Assembly (NCBI RefSeq): GCF_000424005.1
Contig: NZ_AUJB01000016.1
Location: forward strand, 1 to 64,000
Source: Pseudobutyrivibrio ruminis CF1b
GTDB taxonomy: Bacteria > Bacillota > Clostridia > Lachnospirales > Lachnospiraceae
Reading direction: 5' to 3'
Length of the DNA: 64,000 bases
The notes under the pieces were generated by a model. The model was given only the letters and a program-made list of their open reading frames with translations, made no database searches and was not told the DNA's origin. Positions within the stretch are counted from its first letter, which is position 1. Every line of letters begins with the position of its first letter. Both the position numbers and the translations under genes were made by a program. This document shows, in pieces, positions 51,791 to 60,006 of the stretch.

Positions 51791-52234
51791 ATGGGAGTAG
51801 AAAATATCATAATAAGTGAAGAACGCATATCAGCAGAAGAATATATAGACTTCCTAAAAAGAACTGATCTGGGTTCCCAGTATCCTAAGGAAAGGTTTAC
51901 TGAAAGGATAGCGAAGCTTGTAAAAAATGTATCCATCAGTCTTGTGGCCAGAAATAAAGATGGTCTTGTTGTTGGTGTACTTTTTGGACTGACAGACTTC
52001 TCTTATTGGTTATATATTACTGATCTTGGTATAGACAGAAATTATGAGAGACAGGGGATTGCTACAAGCATGATGAAAAAGGCTCATGAATTAGCCGGAG
52101 GAGAAAAGGATATTGCAGTTTATCTCATAGCAAATGAAAATGCGGTGCCATTTTATAAAAAGCTGGGAATGAAGTTTTCTGATGATGTTATGCAATACAA
52201 TCATATCGATTGGACAGAGTGGACAGTTAAGTAG
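51791..52234 (+). CDS. GNAT family N-acetyltransferase
   Basis: 147 aa. DLGIDRNYERQGIATSMMKK (about 78-97) is the acetyl-CoA loop (R-x-x-G-I-A), followed by AVYLIANENAVPFYKKLGMK. ATG 51791 follows a very strong AGGGGGAG, so I prefer it to a possible upstream ATG at 51737 that would couple to the previous stop. The acceptor is unknown. It is part of a run of small accessory genes on the plus strand. Confidence 0.87.
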   Translation: MGVENIIISEERISAEEYIDFLKRTDLGSQYPKERFTERIAKLVKNVSISLVARNKDGLVVGVLFGLTDFSYWLYITDLGIDRNYERQGIATSMMKKAHELAGGEKDIAVYLIANENAVPFYKKLGMKFSDDVMQYNHIDWTEWTVK

Positions 52235-52256
52235 GGACAACATGGAGGGCAGAAAA

Positions 52257-52673
52257 ATGATACTTGAAAAATCTTGTGGAGCAATCGTTTATACAGTAGA
52301 AGATGGAGATATTAAATATCTTCTTGTGGAGGAGATGAGTGGTTGCCATAGTTTCCCAAAAGGACATATGGAAAATGATGAGACAGAAGAAGAAACAGCA
52401 CTTCGTGAGATAAAGGAAGAGACCAATCTTGAGGTTGAGCTTAACACTGATTTTAGGGTGAGTGAACAATATGACCCTGCTGAAAAGCCAGGTGTTACAA
52501 AGCAGGTTGTATATTTTCTTGCTAAATATACTGGTGAAAAACCACGTGTAGTAAGACCTAATGAGGTTAAAGCTTTGAAAAGCTTAAGTCTCAAAGATGC
52601 TATTAAAACTATCGAGCATGACAATAAGAAAGAATTACTTAAACAAGCAGATGTGTATATTAGGAAAGGCTAG
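52257..52673 (+). CDS. NUDIX hydrolase, Ap4A-hydrolase-like
   Basis: 138 aa. The complete NUDIX box GHMENDETEEETALREIKEE (residues 39-58) runs into TNLE. The start SCGAIVYTVEDGDIKYLLVE and SFPKGH directly before the box are characteristic of bis(5'-nucleosyl)-tetraphosphatases. ATG 52257 follows GGAGGGC at good distance. It would degrade diadenosine polyphosphates or a related dinucleotide in the cytosol. Confidence 0.9.
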   Translation: MILEKSCGAIVYTVEDGDIKYLLVEEMSGCHSFPKGHMENDETEEETALREIKEETNLEVELNTDFRVSEQYDPAEKPGVTKQVVYFLAKYTGEKPRVVRPNEVKALKSLSLKDAIKTIEHDNKKELLKQADVYIRKG

Positions 52674-52684
52674 GAGAAAATGAT

Positions 52685-53017
52685 ATGAATTTAGGAGCTT
52701 GGATGTGTGGTGTACTGGTTATACCATTTACGGTAGTAGGTATAATATTTGCAATAATGAAAGAAAAGGCTACCAATATTGTAGGGGGATTTAACACTTT
52801 TTCCGAGGAAGAGCAGGCACTGTATGATAGAGCAGCTATTTCTCGTGATATTAAAAAAGACTGCTTTATTTGGGCAGGTGTGATGTTAGTAGGAGCAGTG
52901 CTTTCATATTTCATTACAACATATATGGCTATACCTACTTTTATAATTTGGCTAGTGTTGTTTATTAAAGAGGCTCATATTGATCCACATAAGGCATTTG
53001 AAAAATATTTGCTGTAA
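52685..53017 (+). CDS. Small membrane protein, function unknown
   Basis: 110 aa. Three hydrophobic helices: an N-terminal one (GAWMCGVLVIPFTVVGIIFA) and a pair near residues 62-100 (VMLVGAVLSYFITTYMAI, then a second). The loop in between is charged (FNTFSEEEQALYDRAAISRD). It looks like the DUF3784-type proteins of Firmicutes, although I am not certain. ATG 52685 follows AGGAGA, 11 bp behind the NUDIX gene. Confidence 0.72.
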   Translation: MNLGAWMCGVLVIPFTVVGIIFAIMKEKATNIVGGFNTFSEEEQALYDRAAISRDIKKDCFIWAGVMLVGAVLSYFITTYMAIPTFIIWLVLFIKEAHIDPHKAFEKYLL

Positions 53018-53069
53018 AATCAGTGTAAATGGAAGAATGGTAGGATAAGATACAAGGGAGGACAATTAA

Positions 53070-53819
53070 ATGCTGAATGATTTTTATGATATTGAAAGTG
53101 AACCAATAGTAAATGTAGAAGCTTTTTATGGACCTCAGAAACATTTGGTAGATAAATGTATTGTTATTTTTTCAAAAGTTATTTATGACCACTTGCTTCA
53201 GAAATATGAATGTACAAAGTTAGATGAAATAAGTGCCTGCAATGGGGCAATACCTATTTGGTCATTTGATAACAAAGGAGAAAAGGTCGCTTTTTATCTA
53301 TCGCCAATAGGCTCAGCAATAGCTGGAGGAACAGTAGCAGAAGTTAATCACATTATAGGTGCGACAAAATTTGTTATGTTTGGTTCATGCGGCAGTTTGG
53401 ATAGTGAGAAAACCGCAGGTAAATTTATCATTCCAACAGAATCTTATCGCGGCGAGGGCCTTTCATATTATTTCGCTGAGGCAAAAGATTATATCAAAAT
53501 AAAAAATTCAGATGCGGTTGCAAATATATTCCAGGAATTAAAAGTTCCATTTGTACAGGGAAGAATCTGGACTACCGATTCTATGATTCGTGAAACAGTA
53601 AATCTTGTAAATAAAAGAAAGCAAGAAGGTTGCATTGCAGTAGAAATGGAAGTTGCTGGAGTTCAGGCAGTATGTGATTTCTATGGATTTGATTTGTATG
53701 ATTTTCTTGCAGCCGGTGATGTCCTTGTTGAGGATGATTATTGCATTGATGATTTGGAAGATGCAAATCACAATCTCGATAAGCTTCAAATCGCACTTAG
53801 AATTTTGGAAAGAATATAG
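53070..53819 (+). CDS. Nucleoside phosphorylase family protein
   Basis: 249 aa. FVMFGSCGSLDSEKTAGKFI matches the glycine-rich phosphate-binding region, PTESYRGEGLSYYF the nucleoside-binding strand, and VEMEVAGVQAVCDF the conserved E-M-E substrate motif of the PNP/UDP family. It most likely cleaves a purine or pyrimidine nucleoside with phosphate. The start ATG 53070 follows AAGGGAGG. It seems monocistronic. Confidence 0.87.
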   Translation: MLNDFYDIESEPIVNVEAFYGPQKHLVDKCIVIFSKVIYDHLLQKYECTKLDEISACNGAIPIWSFDNKGEKVAFYLSPIGSAIAGGTVAEVNHIIGATKFVMFGSCGSLDSEKTAGKFIIPTESYRGEGLSYYFAEAKDYIKIKNSDAVANIFQELKVPFVQGRIWTTDSMIRETVNLVNKRKQEGCIAVEMEVAGVQAVCDFYGFDLYDFLAAGDVLVEDDYCIDDLEDANHNLDKLQIALRILERI

Positions 53820-53906
53820 GAATTACTATGATTAAGGGAATATTTTGATGATGCAATAAGAGATTATGAGTTACTAAGATTTTAGTTGTGAAGATAGAAA
53901 AATGAT

Positions 53907-54533
53907 ATGAATCCATGGGAAGAAATCAGCCTGTCTGATTATGAAAATCATATGAGTTTAGATTCCGTAAAGCAACTTCAGACTTTGAATGAAATGATGA
54001 AGATGCAGTTTGAGGCCTATCCAGTAAAAACAGCAATGGTTTTTGGGGTAGCAGGCGGAAATGGTCTTGAGCATATCAATCAAAAAAAGTATGAGAAGAT
54101 TTACGGGATTGATATTAATGAAGAATATCTTGCTGCAGTAAAGCAGCGTTACTCCTACTTAGAAGAAACTCTTGAATGCTGTAGGATTGATTTAAATGAA
54201 GAATCATATATTCTACCGGAGTCTGAACTTGTTATAGCAAATATATTCATAGAATATGTAGGATATGAGCGATTTAAAAAAGGAATATTGAAATCTAAAG
54301 CAAAATATGTGTCTTGTATTATTCAGAAAAATACAGACGAGGAAACTTGGGTTTCTAATTCTCCATATATTCATGCCTTTGACGGTTTGGATGCAGTCCA
54401 TCATCAAATGGAAGAAAAGAAGCTGACACAAGAGATGGAAGATATTGGATATGGCTTATTAAAAATTGATAATAATCCGCTACCTAATGGGAAGAGGCTA
54501 GTTAGGCTCGATTATGGTAATAAACAATTTTGA
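53907..54533 (+). CDS. Class I methyltransferase-like protein
   Basis: 208 aa. AMVFGVAGGNGLEHINQ (about 45-61) resembles SAM-binding motif I and IYGIDINEEYLAAVKQRY motif II. ELVIANIFIEYVGYERFKKG follows where the catalytic loop should be. The start MNPWEEISLSDYENHMSLDS is common in a family of Firmicute methyltransferases of unknown substrate. About 130 bp of apparently decayed coding sequence separate it from the next gene. Confidence 0.8.
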   Translation: MNPWEEISLSDYENHMSLDSVKQLQTLNEMMKMQFEAYPVKTAMVFGVAGGNGLEHINQKKYEKIYGIDINEEYLAAVKQRYSYLEETLECCRIDLNEESYILPESELVIANIFIEYVGYERFKKGILKSKAKYVSCIIQKNTDEETWVSNSPYIHAFDGLDAVHHQMEEKKLTQEMEDIGYGLLKIDNNPLPNGKRLVRLDYGNKQF

Positions 54534-54665
54534 ATTAGTAGAGGGAGAAATTCTGTGGTAATTTGCGAGGATAATAATGAAAAAGCAACCCAAATCAGAG
54601 CAAATCAGTTGTATCGCTATTGTTATATAAAATGCGGAAGATAGTACATTTAGTGGGGGAATAGC

Positions 54666-55463
54666 ATGCACAGAAATGGTTGTGTAAAAGTCGGAGATAC
54701 AGACATGTATTATGTGGCTTTTGGAGAGGGAAAAAAGAATCTAGTAGTTTTGCCTGGATTATCAGATGGTTTATGGACTGTTAAAGGAAAGGCTTGGTTA
54801 TTATCTGGTTCATATAAGCATTTTTTTAAAGACTATACAGTATATATGTTTAGCCGAAAAAATATACTTCCAGAAAAATATTCAATAAAAGAGATGGCAA
54901 ATGATCAGGCCTTGGCTATGAAGAATTTAGGAATAGATAAAGCTATGGTTATGGGAGTGTCTCAGGGCGGAATGGTGTCACAGTTTTTGGCAGCTTATTA
55001 CCCTGAAATGGTTGAAAAACTTATTCTTGTTGTTACAGCGCCTTATGCTAATGACACAATTAAAAAAGTTGTTGCAAAATGGATTGAGATGACAACTATG
55101 AATACTCACACAGAGCTAATGCTTGATACAGCTGAAAAGGTATACACAAAAGAGTTCAACGAGAAAAATAAAAAATACCTTCCATTGTTAGCCAGATTTA
55201 CAAAACCAGATAATTACAAAAGATTTTGTACAAACGCATATGCGATATTAGATTTTGATGCGAGAGCAGAATTATCAAAAATCAAATGTTCTACATATAT
55301 CATGTCTGGTAACTGTGATAATACTGTTGGAAATGATGCACCATATGAATTAAAAGAAGGCATTGAAAATAGTGAATTACTGATTTTTGATGGTCTAGGG
55401 CATGGCCTATTTGAAGAAGATAAAGGTTTTTACGACAAAGTATTAGCGTTTTGTAATAGATAA
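54666..55463 (+). CDS. Alpha/beta hydrolase
   Basis: 265 aa. The oxyanion region NLVVLPGLSDGLWTVKG lies near residue 25, nucleophile Ser99 is in VMGVSQGGMVSQFLAA (G-x-S-x-G), the acid is likely in YIMSGNCDNTVGND, and His is in DGLGHGLFEED. It is a typical single-domain esterase or lipase-like enzyme in the cytosol; no signal peptide. The substrate is unknown. ATG 54666 is preceded by GGGGG. Confidence 0.87.
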   Translation: MHRNGCVKVGDTDMYYVAFGEGKKNLVVLPGLSDGLWTVKGKAWLLSGSYKHFFKDYTVYMFSRKNILPEKYSIKEMANDQALAMKNLGIDKAMVMGVSQGGMVSQFLAAYYPEMVEKLILVVTAPYANDTIKKVVAKWIEMTTMNTHTELMLDTAEKVYTKEFNEKNKKYLPLLARFTKPDNYKRFCTNAYAILDFDARAELSKIKCSTYIMSGNCDNTVGNDAPYELKEGIENSELLIFDGLGHGLFEEDKGFYDKVLAFCNR

Positions 55464-55504
55464 ATCGGAGTTGACCGAGCTCTTTAGAGCGAAGGATTAA
55501 GAAT

Positions 55505-56287
55505 ATGAATTATTTTATAGAAGGGTTACAAGGAAGCGGCAAAAGTACGTTGGTGGAAAAGCTTTCTAAAAAATATCCTGTATGTACTGTTTTTCGTGAA
55601 GGGGATTATTCACCTATTGAATTAGCCTGGTGTGCATACCTGACTAAAGATAAATTTGATGAAATTCTCGAGAAATATAACAGCATTAGCGCATTAATCA
55701 ATGAAAAAACTCATATTGAAGGTAATCATAGAATTATTTGCTATACGCAAATTATTACTGATGTGCCAGGATTTCATAAAGATTTAGAAAACTACGAAAT
55801 ATACAACGGGCATCTTTCCTTAAATGAGTTTAAGAGAATTATATTTGAAAGATACAAAAACTGGAATGACGATAACATGATTTCAGAGTGCGCTTTATTT
55901 CAAAATATTGTTGAAGATATGATTCTTTACATGGAAGCTTCAGATGAACAAATCATGGCTTTCTACAGGGAACTTGCTGGTATCATAGGCAACAAGCCAC
56001 TACACATCTTCTACCTGAAAACAGAGAACATTGAAGAAAATATTGGTGTTATTAGAAAAGAGCGATCTGATGATAATGGAAATGAAATGTGGTTTCCATT
56101 GATGATGAAGTATTTTGATGAATCCCCTTTTGCAAAAAACAGAAAAATATCTGGTGAAGAAGAATTATATAAACACTTTTCTCACAGGCAGGAGCTAGAG
56201 ATTCGTATCTGCAGAGAGCTCTTCCCAGATAAAGTGACGATACTAGAATCGAAAGCTTATTCAGACAAAATATTTGAAAAATACTAG
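55505..56287 (+). CDS. P-loop NTPase, kinase-like
   Basis: 260 aa. It begins MNYFIEGLQGSGKSTLVEKL, with Walker A GLQGSGKST at residues 7-15. There is no clear Walker B or lid motif, and the rest is unlike adenylate or thymidylate kinases. It belongs with small P-loop proteins often annotated as hypothetical ATPases or antibiotic phosphotransferase-like kinases. ATG 55505 follows GAAGGAT. Function unknown. Confidence 0.75.
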   Translation: MNYFIEGLQGSGKSTLVEKLSKKYPVCTVFREGDYSPIELAWCAYLTKDKFDEILEKYNSISALINEKTHIEGNHRIICYTQIITDVPGFHKDLENYEIYNGHLSLNEFKRIIFERYKNWNDDNMISECALFQNIVEDMILYMEASDEQIMAFYRELAGIIGNKPLHIFYLKTENIEENIGVIRKERSDDNGNEMWFPLMMKYFDESPFAKNRKISGEEELYKHFSHRQELEIRICRELFPDKVTILESKAYSDKIFEKY

Positions 56288-56390
56288 AGAGACACCATCA
56301 TACTTTTCAACAAAGTAATTATCTAAAGCCATGGCAAGATGATAATGGAATTACTTAAAATTCAAAAGGCTCGCTACAAACTTGAATTTG

Positions 56391-56990
56391 TCAATCCGGC
56401 TGCTGACCATCATGTGCTTTCCATACACATTCCGTGATTTTCATATCCGTAAAAACAGCGGTGAAGCTTGAATTCTCCGGGCTACAGGCATAGATACCGA
56501 ATCTAATTATTTCATTTCCCTCCCACATATGGCAGACACGCATTTGACTAAAATGCTCACCATCCGTTGAACACTCGATACAATAATCACTTTCTCTCCG
56601 ACTGAGGCGATACCACATTGTTTTCACATCGGCTGGAATTTCTGTCGTTGCCCAATCAGAATATCCATGATTTGTAACCACTGAACCCAGATGCTGAAAC
56701 TGATCATTCTCGTATTCTACAGAACCTTTCAGCCAGTTCTCGCTATCAAGATACATTACGATTCCGCATTGGTCAAAGCGATGGTGACTACCAGAGAAGT
56801 CCGTTTTCACGATGAAAGAAAAGAATTTCTTATCCGTTTCCATCTGAAGCACGGGTGCATTGTCATTACGAAAATGATAATATGTTCTTTGCCACAAGTC
56901 AGTATGTGGCTCCGTAGTGATTTCTATCCGATCTTCCCGAATCTCATGCACAGCAGGTTTTCTGGTCCATTTTACATTCTCGATAAACAT
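56391..56990 (-). CDS. DUF1349 (concanavalin-like) domain protein
   Basis: 199 aa. The fold-typical segments DLWQRTYYHFRNDNAPVLQM, FDQCGIVMYLDSENWLKGSV and SRRESDYCIECSTDGEHF correspond to the DUF1349 beta-sandwich, often linked to carbohydrate-active proteins. There is no signal peptide, so this is cytosolic. The start at 56990 is chosen because GGAGG lies 9 nt upstream. On the minus strand, TTGAAG (about 57050-57055) and TATAAT (57031-57036) with an 18-bp spacer form a fair promoter. Confidence 0.82.
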   Translation of the reverse strand: MFIENVKWTRKPAVHEIREDRIEITTEPHTDLWQRTYYHFRNDNAPVLQMETDKKFFSFIVKTDFSGSHHRFDQCGIVMYLDSENWLKGSVEYENDQFQHLGSVVTNHGYSDWATTEIPADVKTMWYRLSRRESDYCIECSTDGEHFSQMRVCHMWEGNEIIRFGIYACSPENSSFTAVFTDMKITECVWKAHDGQQPD

Positions 56991-57113
56991 GTGAGCATTC
57001 CTCCAAAAAATTCGATTTGTTGAGTTCAATTATACTTGATTGGGGGATTGTGCTTCAATCTCTATATTTTTTGCCCCAATCAAGAATTTAGTTTTACATT
57101 TTATTGAAAACTA

Positions 57114-57144
57114 TTGATTTGGAGTTAACTCCAAGGTGTATAGT
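57114..57144 (+). promoter_or_regulatory. MerR-type promoter with perfect palindromic operator
   Basis: TTGATT (57114-57119) and TATAGT (57139-57144) are 19 bp apart. The palindrome TTGGAGTTAACTCCAA (57119-57134) fills the spacer and matches the site used by AdhR/NmlR-type MerR regulators that respond to aldehydes or electrophiles. No merR gene is nearby. Confidence 0.8.
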
Positions 57145-57189
57145 ACAGACATAGAGATATAAAAGGCCTTTCAGGAGGTGGAGGAAATT

Positions 57190-57549
57190 ATGGTCATGAA
57201 TATAAATGGGACAGTGGTTCCTGTCACATGGGAAGATAATAATTCCGTTAAAGAACTTAGCAATCTGGCTAAGACCGGTCTTGAAATCTCCATGTCAATG
57301 TATGGTGGTTTTGAGCAGGTGGGTTCCATAGGTTCAAGTATTGCAAGAGATGACAAACAGACCACTACAGAACCGGGAGATATCGTACTTTACTGCGGTA
57401 ATCAGTTGGTTGTATTTTATGGTTCAAATTCATGGGCTTATACAAAGCTTGGAAAGATTGAGTTGTCCGAGGATGAACTCACAAATATCTTAAGCAACGG
57501 AGATGTTACGATTACTTTAAGTGTAGAGAAGGAGGAATCAGAGAAATGA
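57190..57549 (+). CDS. Cyclophilin-like fold protein
   Basis: 119 aa. The sequence MNINGTVVPVTWEDNNSVKE, the QVGSIGSSIARDDKQTTTEP stretch and DIVLYCGNQLVVFYGSNSWA (about 59-100) match the small cyclophilin-like beta-barrel family, which lacks a proven peptidyl-prolyl activity. It is the first gene behind the MerR-type promoter; homologues lie in electrophile-response operons with flavin reductases. The start could be ATG 57190 or 57196; GGAGG precedes both. Confidence 0.8.
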   Translation: MVMNINGTVVPVTWEDNNSVKELSNLAKTGLEISMSMYGGFEQVGSIGSSIARDDKQTTTEPGDIVLYCGNQLVVFYGSNSWAYTKLGKIELSEDELTNILSNGDVTITLSVEKEESEK

Positions 57550-57636
57550 AAAAGTGGATCACAAGAAAGTTACCTTTGTAAATCATTTTAGCATTACACT
57601 TGCTACGGATATGTTTACTCCAAAGAATGTCATATG
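57546..57636 (+). pseudogene. Remnant of an alpha/beta hydrolase gene (N-terminus)
   Basis: A frame starting near 57553 reads VDHKKVTFVNHFSITLATDM and FTPKNVI before a stop. The pattern matches the first strands of dienelactone-hydrolase-like proteins of about 300 aa that commonly sit in such MerR-controlled operons. No catalytic part follows; the sequence up to 57700 has no extended ORF. Confidence 0.45.
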
Positions 57637-57727
57637 AAGGTTGAAAGATTTGTAAGTGCTGATACCCCAGAGTCAGAAAATCAGTTTATAAGAAGGTAAG
57701 ATTATTGTGTAAAAGGAGATTTATCTT

Positions 57728-58089
57728 ATGGCAAAAGTATTGATTATCAACGGAAGTCCACGTGTGGGCGGAAACACAAGCATTGCTTTGAATGAAATGG
57801 TAAAAGTATTTGAGGCAGAAGGTGTTGAAGCAGAGGTGGACTATCTGCAACATTTGATGAACTAAACAAGTATTTCACTATCAGTGGAATGCCTGTTGCA
57901 TCCAGCCAGTACTGGAATAGCGTACATGGCAGAGAAAAAGGACAGGCAGAGCAGGATGCAGAAGGACTTCAGACAATGCGTACTCTTGCGAGAAATATGA
58001 CTTTCCTTATGAAGAGTATCGCACTTGGTAAAGAAAAATATGGCTTGCCTGAAAAAGAAGAGTGGCAGCCGACACATTTTATACGATAA
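57728..58089 (+). pseudogene. NADPH-dependent FMN reductase/flavodoxin gene with internal deletion
   Basis: Codons from 57728 read MAKVLIINGSPRVGGNTSIA, the FMN-binding start of the family, and run to a stop at 57865. In a second frame, overlapping from about 57850, the sequence TFDELNKYFTISGMPVASSQ then YWNSVHGREKG, EGLQTMRTLARNM and a final WQPTHFIR matches the C-terminal third of the same family. The middle portion of about 80-90 residues, including the flavin-ring loop, is missing. One gene has evidently lost an internal segment with a frame change. Confidence 0.82.
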
Positions 58090-58107
58090 GAACAGGAGAA
58101 AATCCAA

Positions 58108-58659
58108 ATGAGCAGAGTTAATTTTGGCGCAAAGCCGCTTATGTATCCACAGCCGGTACTTATTATCGGAACCTATGATGAGAACGGTGTACCTAATGCC
58201 ATGAATGCTGCATGGGGAATTACAACAGACTTTAAGGAGATTACCATAAGTCTGTCCGATCACAAGACGACGGACAATCTTAAAGTTAAGAAGGCATTTA
58301 CCGTCAGTATGGCTACAGAAGATCAGGTAGTGCCTTGCGACTACGTTGGCGTTGAGTCCGGAAGAAAAGTTCCTGAGAAGTTTGCTAAAGCCGGTTTCCA
58401 TGCCACAAAGAGTGAATTCGTAGATGCTCCTCTTATTGATGAGCTTCCTCTTGCCATGGAATGCAGGGTAAAGAGCTTTGAAAATGGAATCCTTGTAGGT
58501 GAAATCGTAAATGTCTCGGCTGACGAAAGTGTTGTAACAGACGGAGCTGTGGATATTACAAAGGTTAAGCCTATCAGCTTTGATCCATTTGGAAATGCCT
58601 ATTTTGGCATAGGTGCTAAGGTGGGTAATGCGTTTAAGGATGGTATGGCTTTGAAGTAA
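58108..58659 (+). CDS. Flavin reductase family protein (FMN-binding split barrel)
   Basis: 183 aa. YPQPVLIIGTYDENGVPNAM (near residue 13), AAWGITTDFKEITISLSDHK and FTVSMATEDQVVPCDYVGVE are typical for the FMN-binding split-barrel flavin reductases. It reduces FMN with NAD(P)H. The reading frame is intact although the operon partner upstream is broken. ATG 58108 follows AGGAGA. It ends before a terminator. Confidence 0.9.
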   Translation: MSRVNFGAKPLMYPQPVLIIGTYDENGVPNAMNAAWGITTDFKEITISLSDHKTTDNLKVKKAFTVSMATEDQVVPCDYVGVESGRKVPEKFAKAGFHATKSEFVDAPLIDELPLAMECRVKSFENGILVGEIVNVSADESVVTDGAVDITKVKPISFDPFGNAYFGIGAKVGNAFKDGMALK

Positions 58660-58710
58660 TCTTCAAAGATGAGAACATAAGAAAATCTAGATGGGAAATT
58701 ATAGAAAGAA

Positions 58711-58741
58711 GAGGACTGTGGTCAAAACCGCTGTCCTCTTT
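58711..58741 (+). terminator. Rho-independent terminator of the flavin operon
   Basis: GAGGAC-T-GTGGT, loop CAAA, ACCGC-T-GTCCTC followed by TTTATTG. Confidence 0.85.
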
Positions 58742-58755
58742 ATTGTTAAAGTATT

Positions 58756-59110
58756 AACTACCACGGTATCTTAAAAGTTAAAACATTCCTACTACCCAAA
58801 AGAAAAATATAAAGTTAGGTAGTAGTATTCATGATGAGATTTACTACCTAGATATAGAAAAGAGGATATAGATAGTAATAGAAAAAGTGGAATCTACTAC
58901 CTGTGTCAGAAAGATTTCTATAGATAGTAGAAAAAAGATTAGGATCTACTACCTTAGCTAAAAATTTGGATGTAGATAGTAAAAAATACAATTAATATTA
59001 CTACCCAAACTGCAATATAGTATGAGAGGTAGTAAAAAGCTGGGGGGAATTTACTACCTGAGACATAAAACAAGATTTAGGTAGTAGAAGAAAGAAAAAA
59101 GTTTACTGCC
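58756..59110. repeat. Periodic array of alternating inverted heptamers TACTACC / GRTAGTA (52.3-bp period)
   Basis: TACTACC starts at 58790, 58842, 58895, 58947, 58999 and 59052 (TACTGCC at 59104). The reverse form GGTAGTA or GATAGTA starts at 58818, 58871, 58923, 58975, 59028 and 59080. The period is 52 or 53 bp throughout (mean 52.3). Each forward heptamer is followed by 21-22 bp, each reverse one by exactly 17 bp. The spacers are A-rich and not conserved. AACTACC at 58756 is a degraded edge. No ORF runs through it, and it lies between convergent genes, the last heptamer overlapping the stop codon of the minus-strand gene. It resembles no CRISPR, integron or iteron element I know. Confidence 0.95.
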
Positions 59111-59657
59111 ACTCTTTTTTCAAAATTGCGTATTGATAAGTATTCTCATAGCGCGGAGTTCCATCAGGATTTTTAACAAAACTGATGAACTCCTTGAAAA
59201 GGCCTTCCTGTCTCATTCCAAGCTTGTCGCAAAGATGCTGGCTTGCCTTATTATTGTCCTCAGTATAGGCATATATACGCCTAGCCCCTTTATCCTTAAA
59301 AAGATAATCAAAAAATGCATGTGCTGCCTCGTAGGCGTATCCTTTTCCCTGATATTCCTTATTTAACATCCAGCAAGGACTGAAGGTATCCAGCACAGAA
59401 TCTGCGCCATGTTCATCTGCAGGTTCAGGATAAGCATCAATCTCGCCTATCACTTTCCCAGATTCTTTGATAACTATCGCAAAATAATACTCTGTCTCAG
59501 ACGTTCTTTTTAAAACTTCTTCTTTTGCTTCTTCCAAGGAATGTAGTTTCATATCAGCAAAACAATTCACTGCCGGTTCATTTAGATATTCAAATACATC
59601 CTCTGCATCGTGCTCTTCAAAGGGGCGAAGATATAGTCTTTCTGTTTCTATTACCAT
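59103..59657 (-). CDS. GNAT family N-acetyltransferase (RimJ/RimL-like)
   Basis: 184 aa. The start VIETERLYLRPFEEHDAEDV is the standard opening of the RimJ/RimL group, WMLNKEYQGKGYAYEAAHAF (about 112-131) is the acetyl-CoA loop, and NNKASQHLCDKLGMRQEG follows. The substrate may be a ribosomal protein N-terminus or a small amine. ATG 59657 follows GGAGA. Its stop codon overlaps the last heptamer of the periodic array. Confidence 0.9.
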   Translation of the reverse strand: MVIETERLYLRPFEEHDAEDVFEYLNEPAVNCFADMKLHSLEEAKEEVLKRTSETEYYFAIVIKESGKVIGEIDAYPEPADEHGADSVLDTFSPCWMLNKEYQGKGYAYEAAHAFFDYLFKDKGARRIYAYTEDNNKASQHLCDKLGMRQEGLFKEFISFVKNPDGTPRYENTYQYAILKKEWQ

Positions 59658-59868
59658 AGTGTTATTTTCTCCTACATTAAAAAACTCTTAAATCCGATTG
59701 GTTGATTCCAATTTTACTTGATTGGGAGGATGATATCTATACGAATTGACAAAGAAATGGGAGAGCAGTGCAGCTAACTCTAGATTTTGAAAAGACGAAC
59801 AGTTAGAATGATTGTAATAAATTTAGTTGCGCTATACGCCAGCAATTATTAAGGTAGTGAGGTTTGAT

Positions 59869-59946
59869 ATGGATTATATTCATACGGTGCAATACTACGA
59901 AACGGATAAGATGGGAATCACACATCATTCCAACTACATAAGGTGT
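59869..59946 (+). pseudogene. N-terminal remnant of a YbgC-type acyl-CoA thioesterase
   Basis: ATG 59869 opens with MDYIHTVQYYETDKMGITHH and SNYIR, the highly conserved first 25 residues of 4-hydroxybenzoyl-CoA thioesterase-like (YbgC) proteins, including the Asp and HH pair. After Arg the sequence changes abruptly to the leader of the GNAT gene while staying in frame. The remaining 100 residues are gone. Confidence 0.7.
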
Positions 59947-60006
59947 GATTTGGAATTTTATACAGAATCAAATTCTTGGAATGAAAAGAAAGGGAGAAAG
60001 ACAACT

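Noticed and set aside
54534-54665. Small ORFs between the methyltransferase and the alpha/beta hydrolase (for example a 17-codon ORF at about 54577)
   Set aside because: One frame reads like a decayed C-terminus (ENNEKATQIRANQLYRYCYI) but it is too short to assign, and no reliable start or family could be supported.
56288-56390. Coding remnant after the P-loop gene
   Set aside because: A short open frame (MIMELLKIQKARYKLEFV) exists but runs into the opposing gene and has no recognisable family.
58756-59110. CRISPR array
   Set aside because: The conserved unit is only 7 bp and alternates in orientation, gaps are 17 and 21-22 bp, and there are no cas genes in the window. It does not meet the repeat-spacer pattern of CRISPR.
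58756-59110. Type III toxin-antitoxin RNA repeat array (ToxI-like)
   Set aside because: Those arrays have fully conserved repeat units of about 34-36 nt next to a ToxN-like gene; here only heptamers are conserved and no such toxin gene adjoins.
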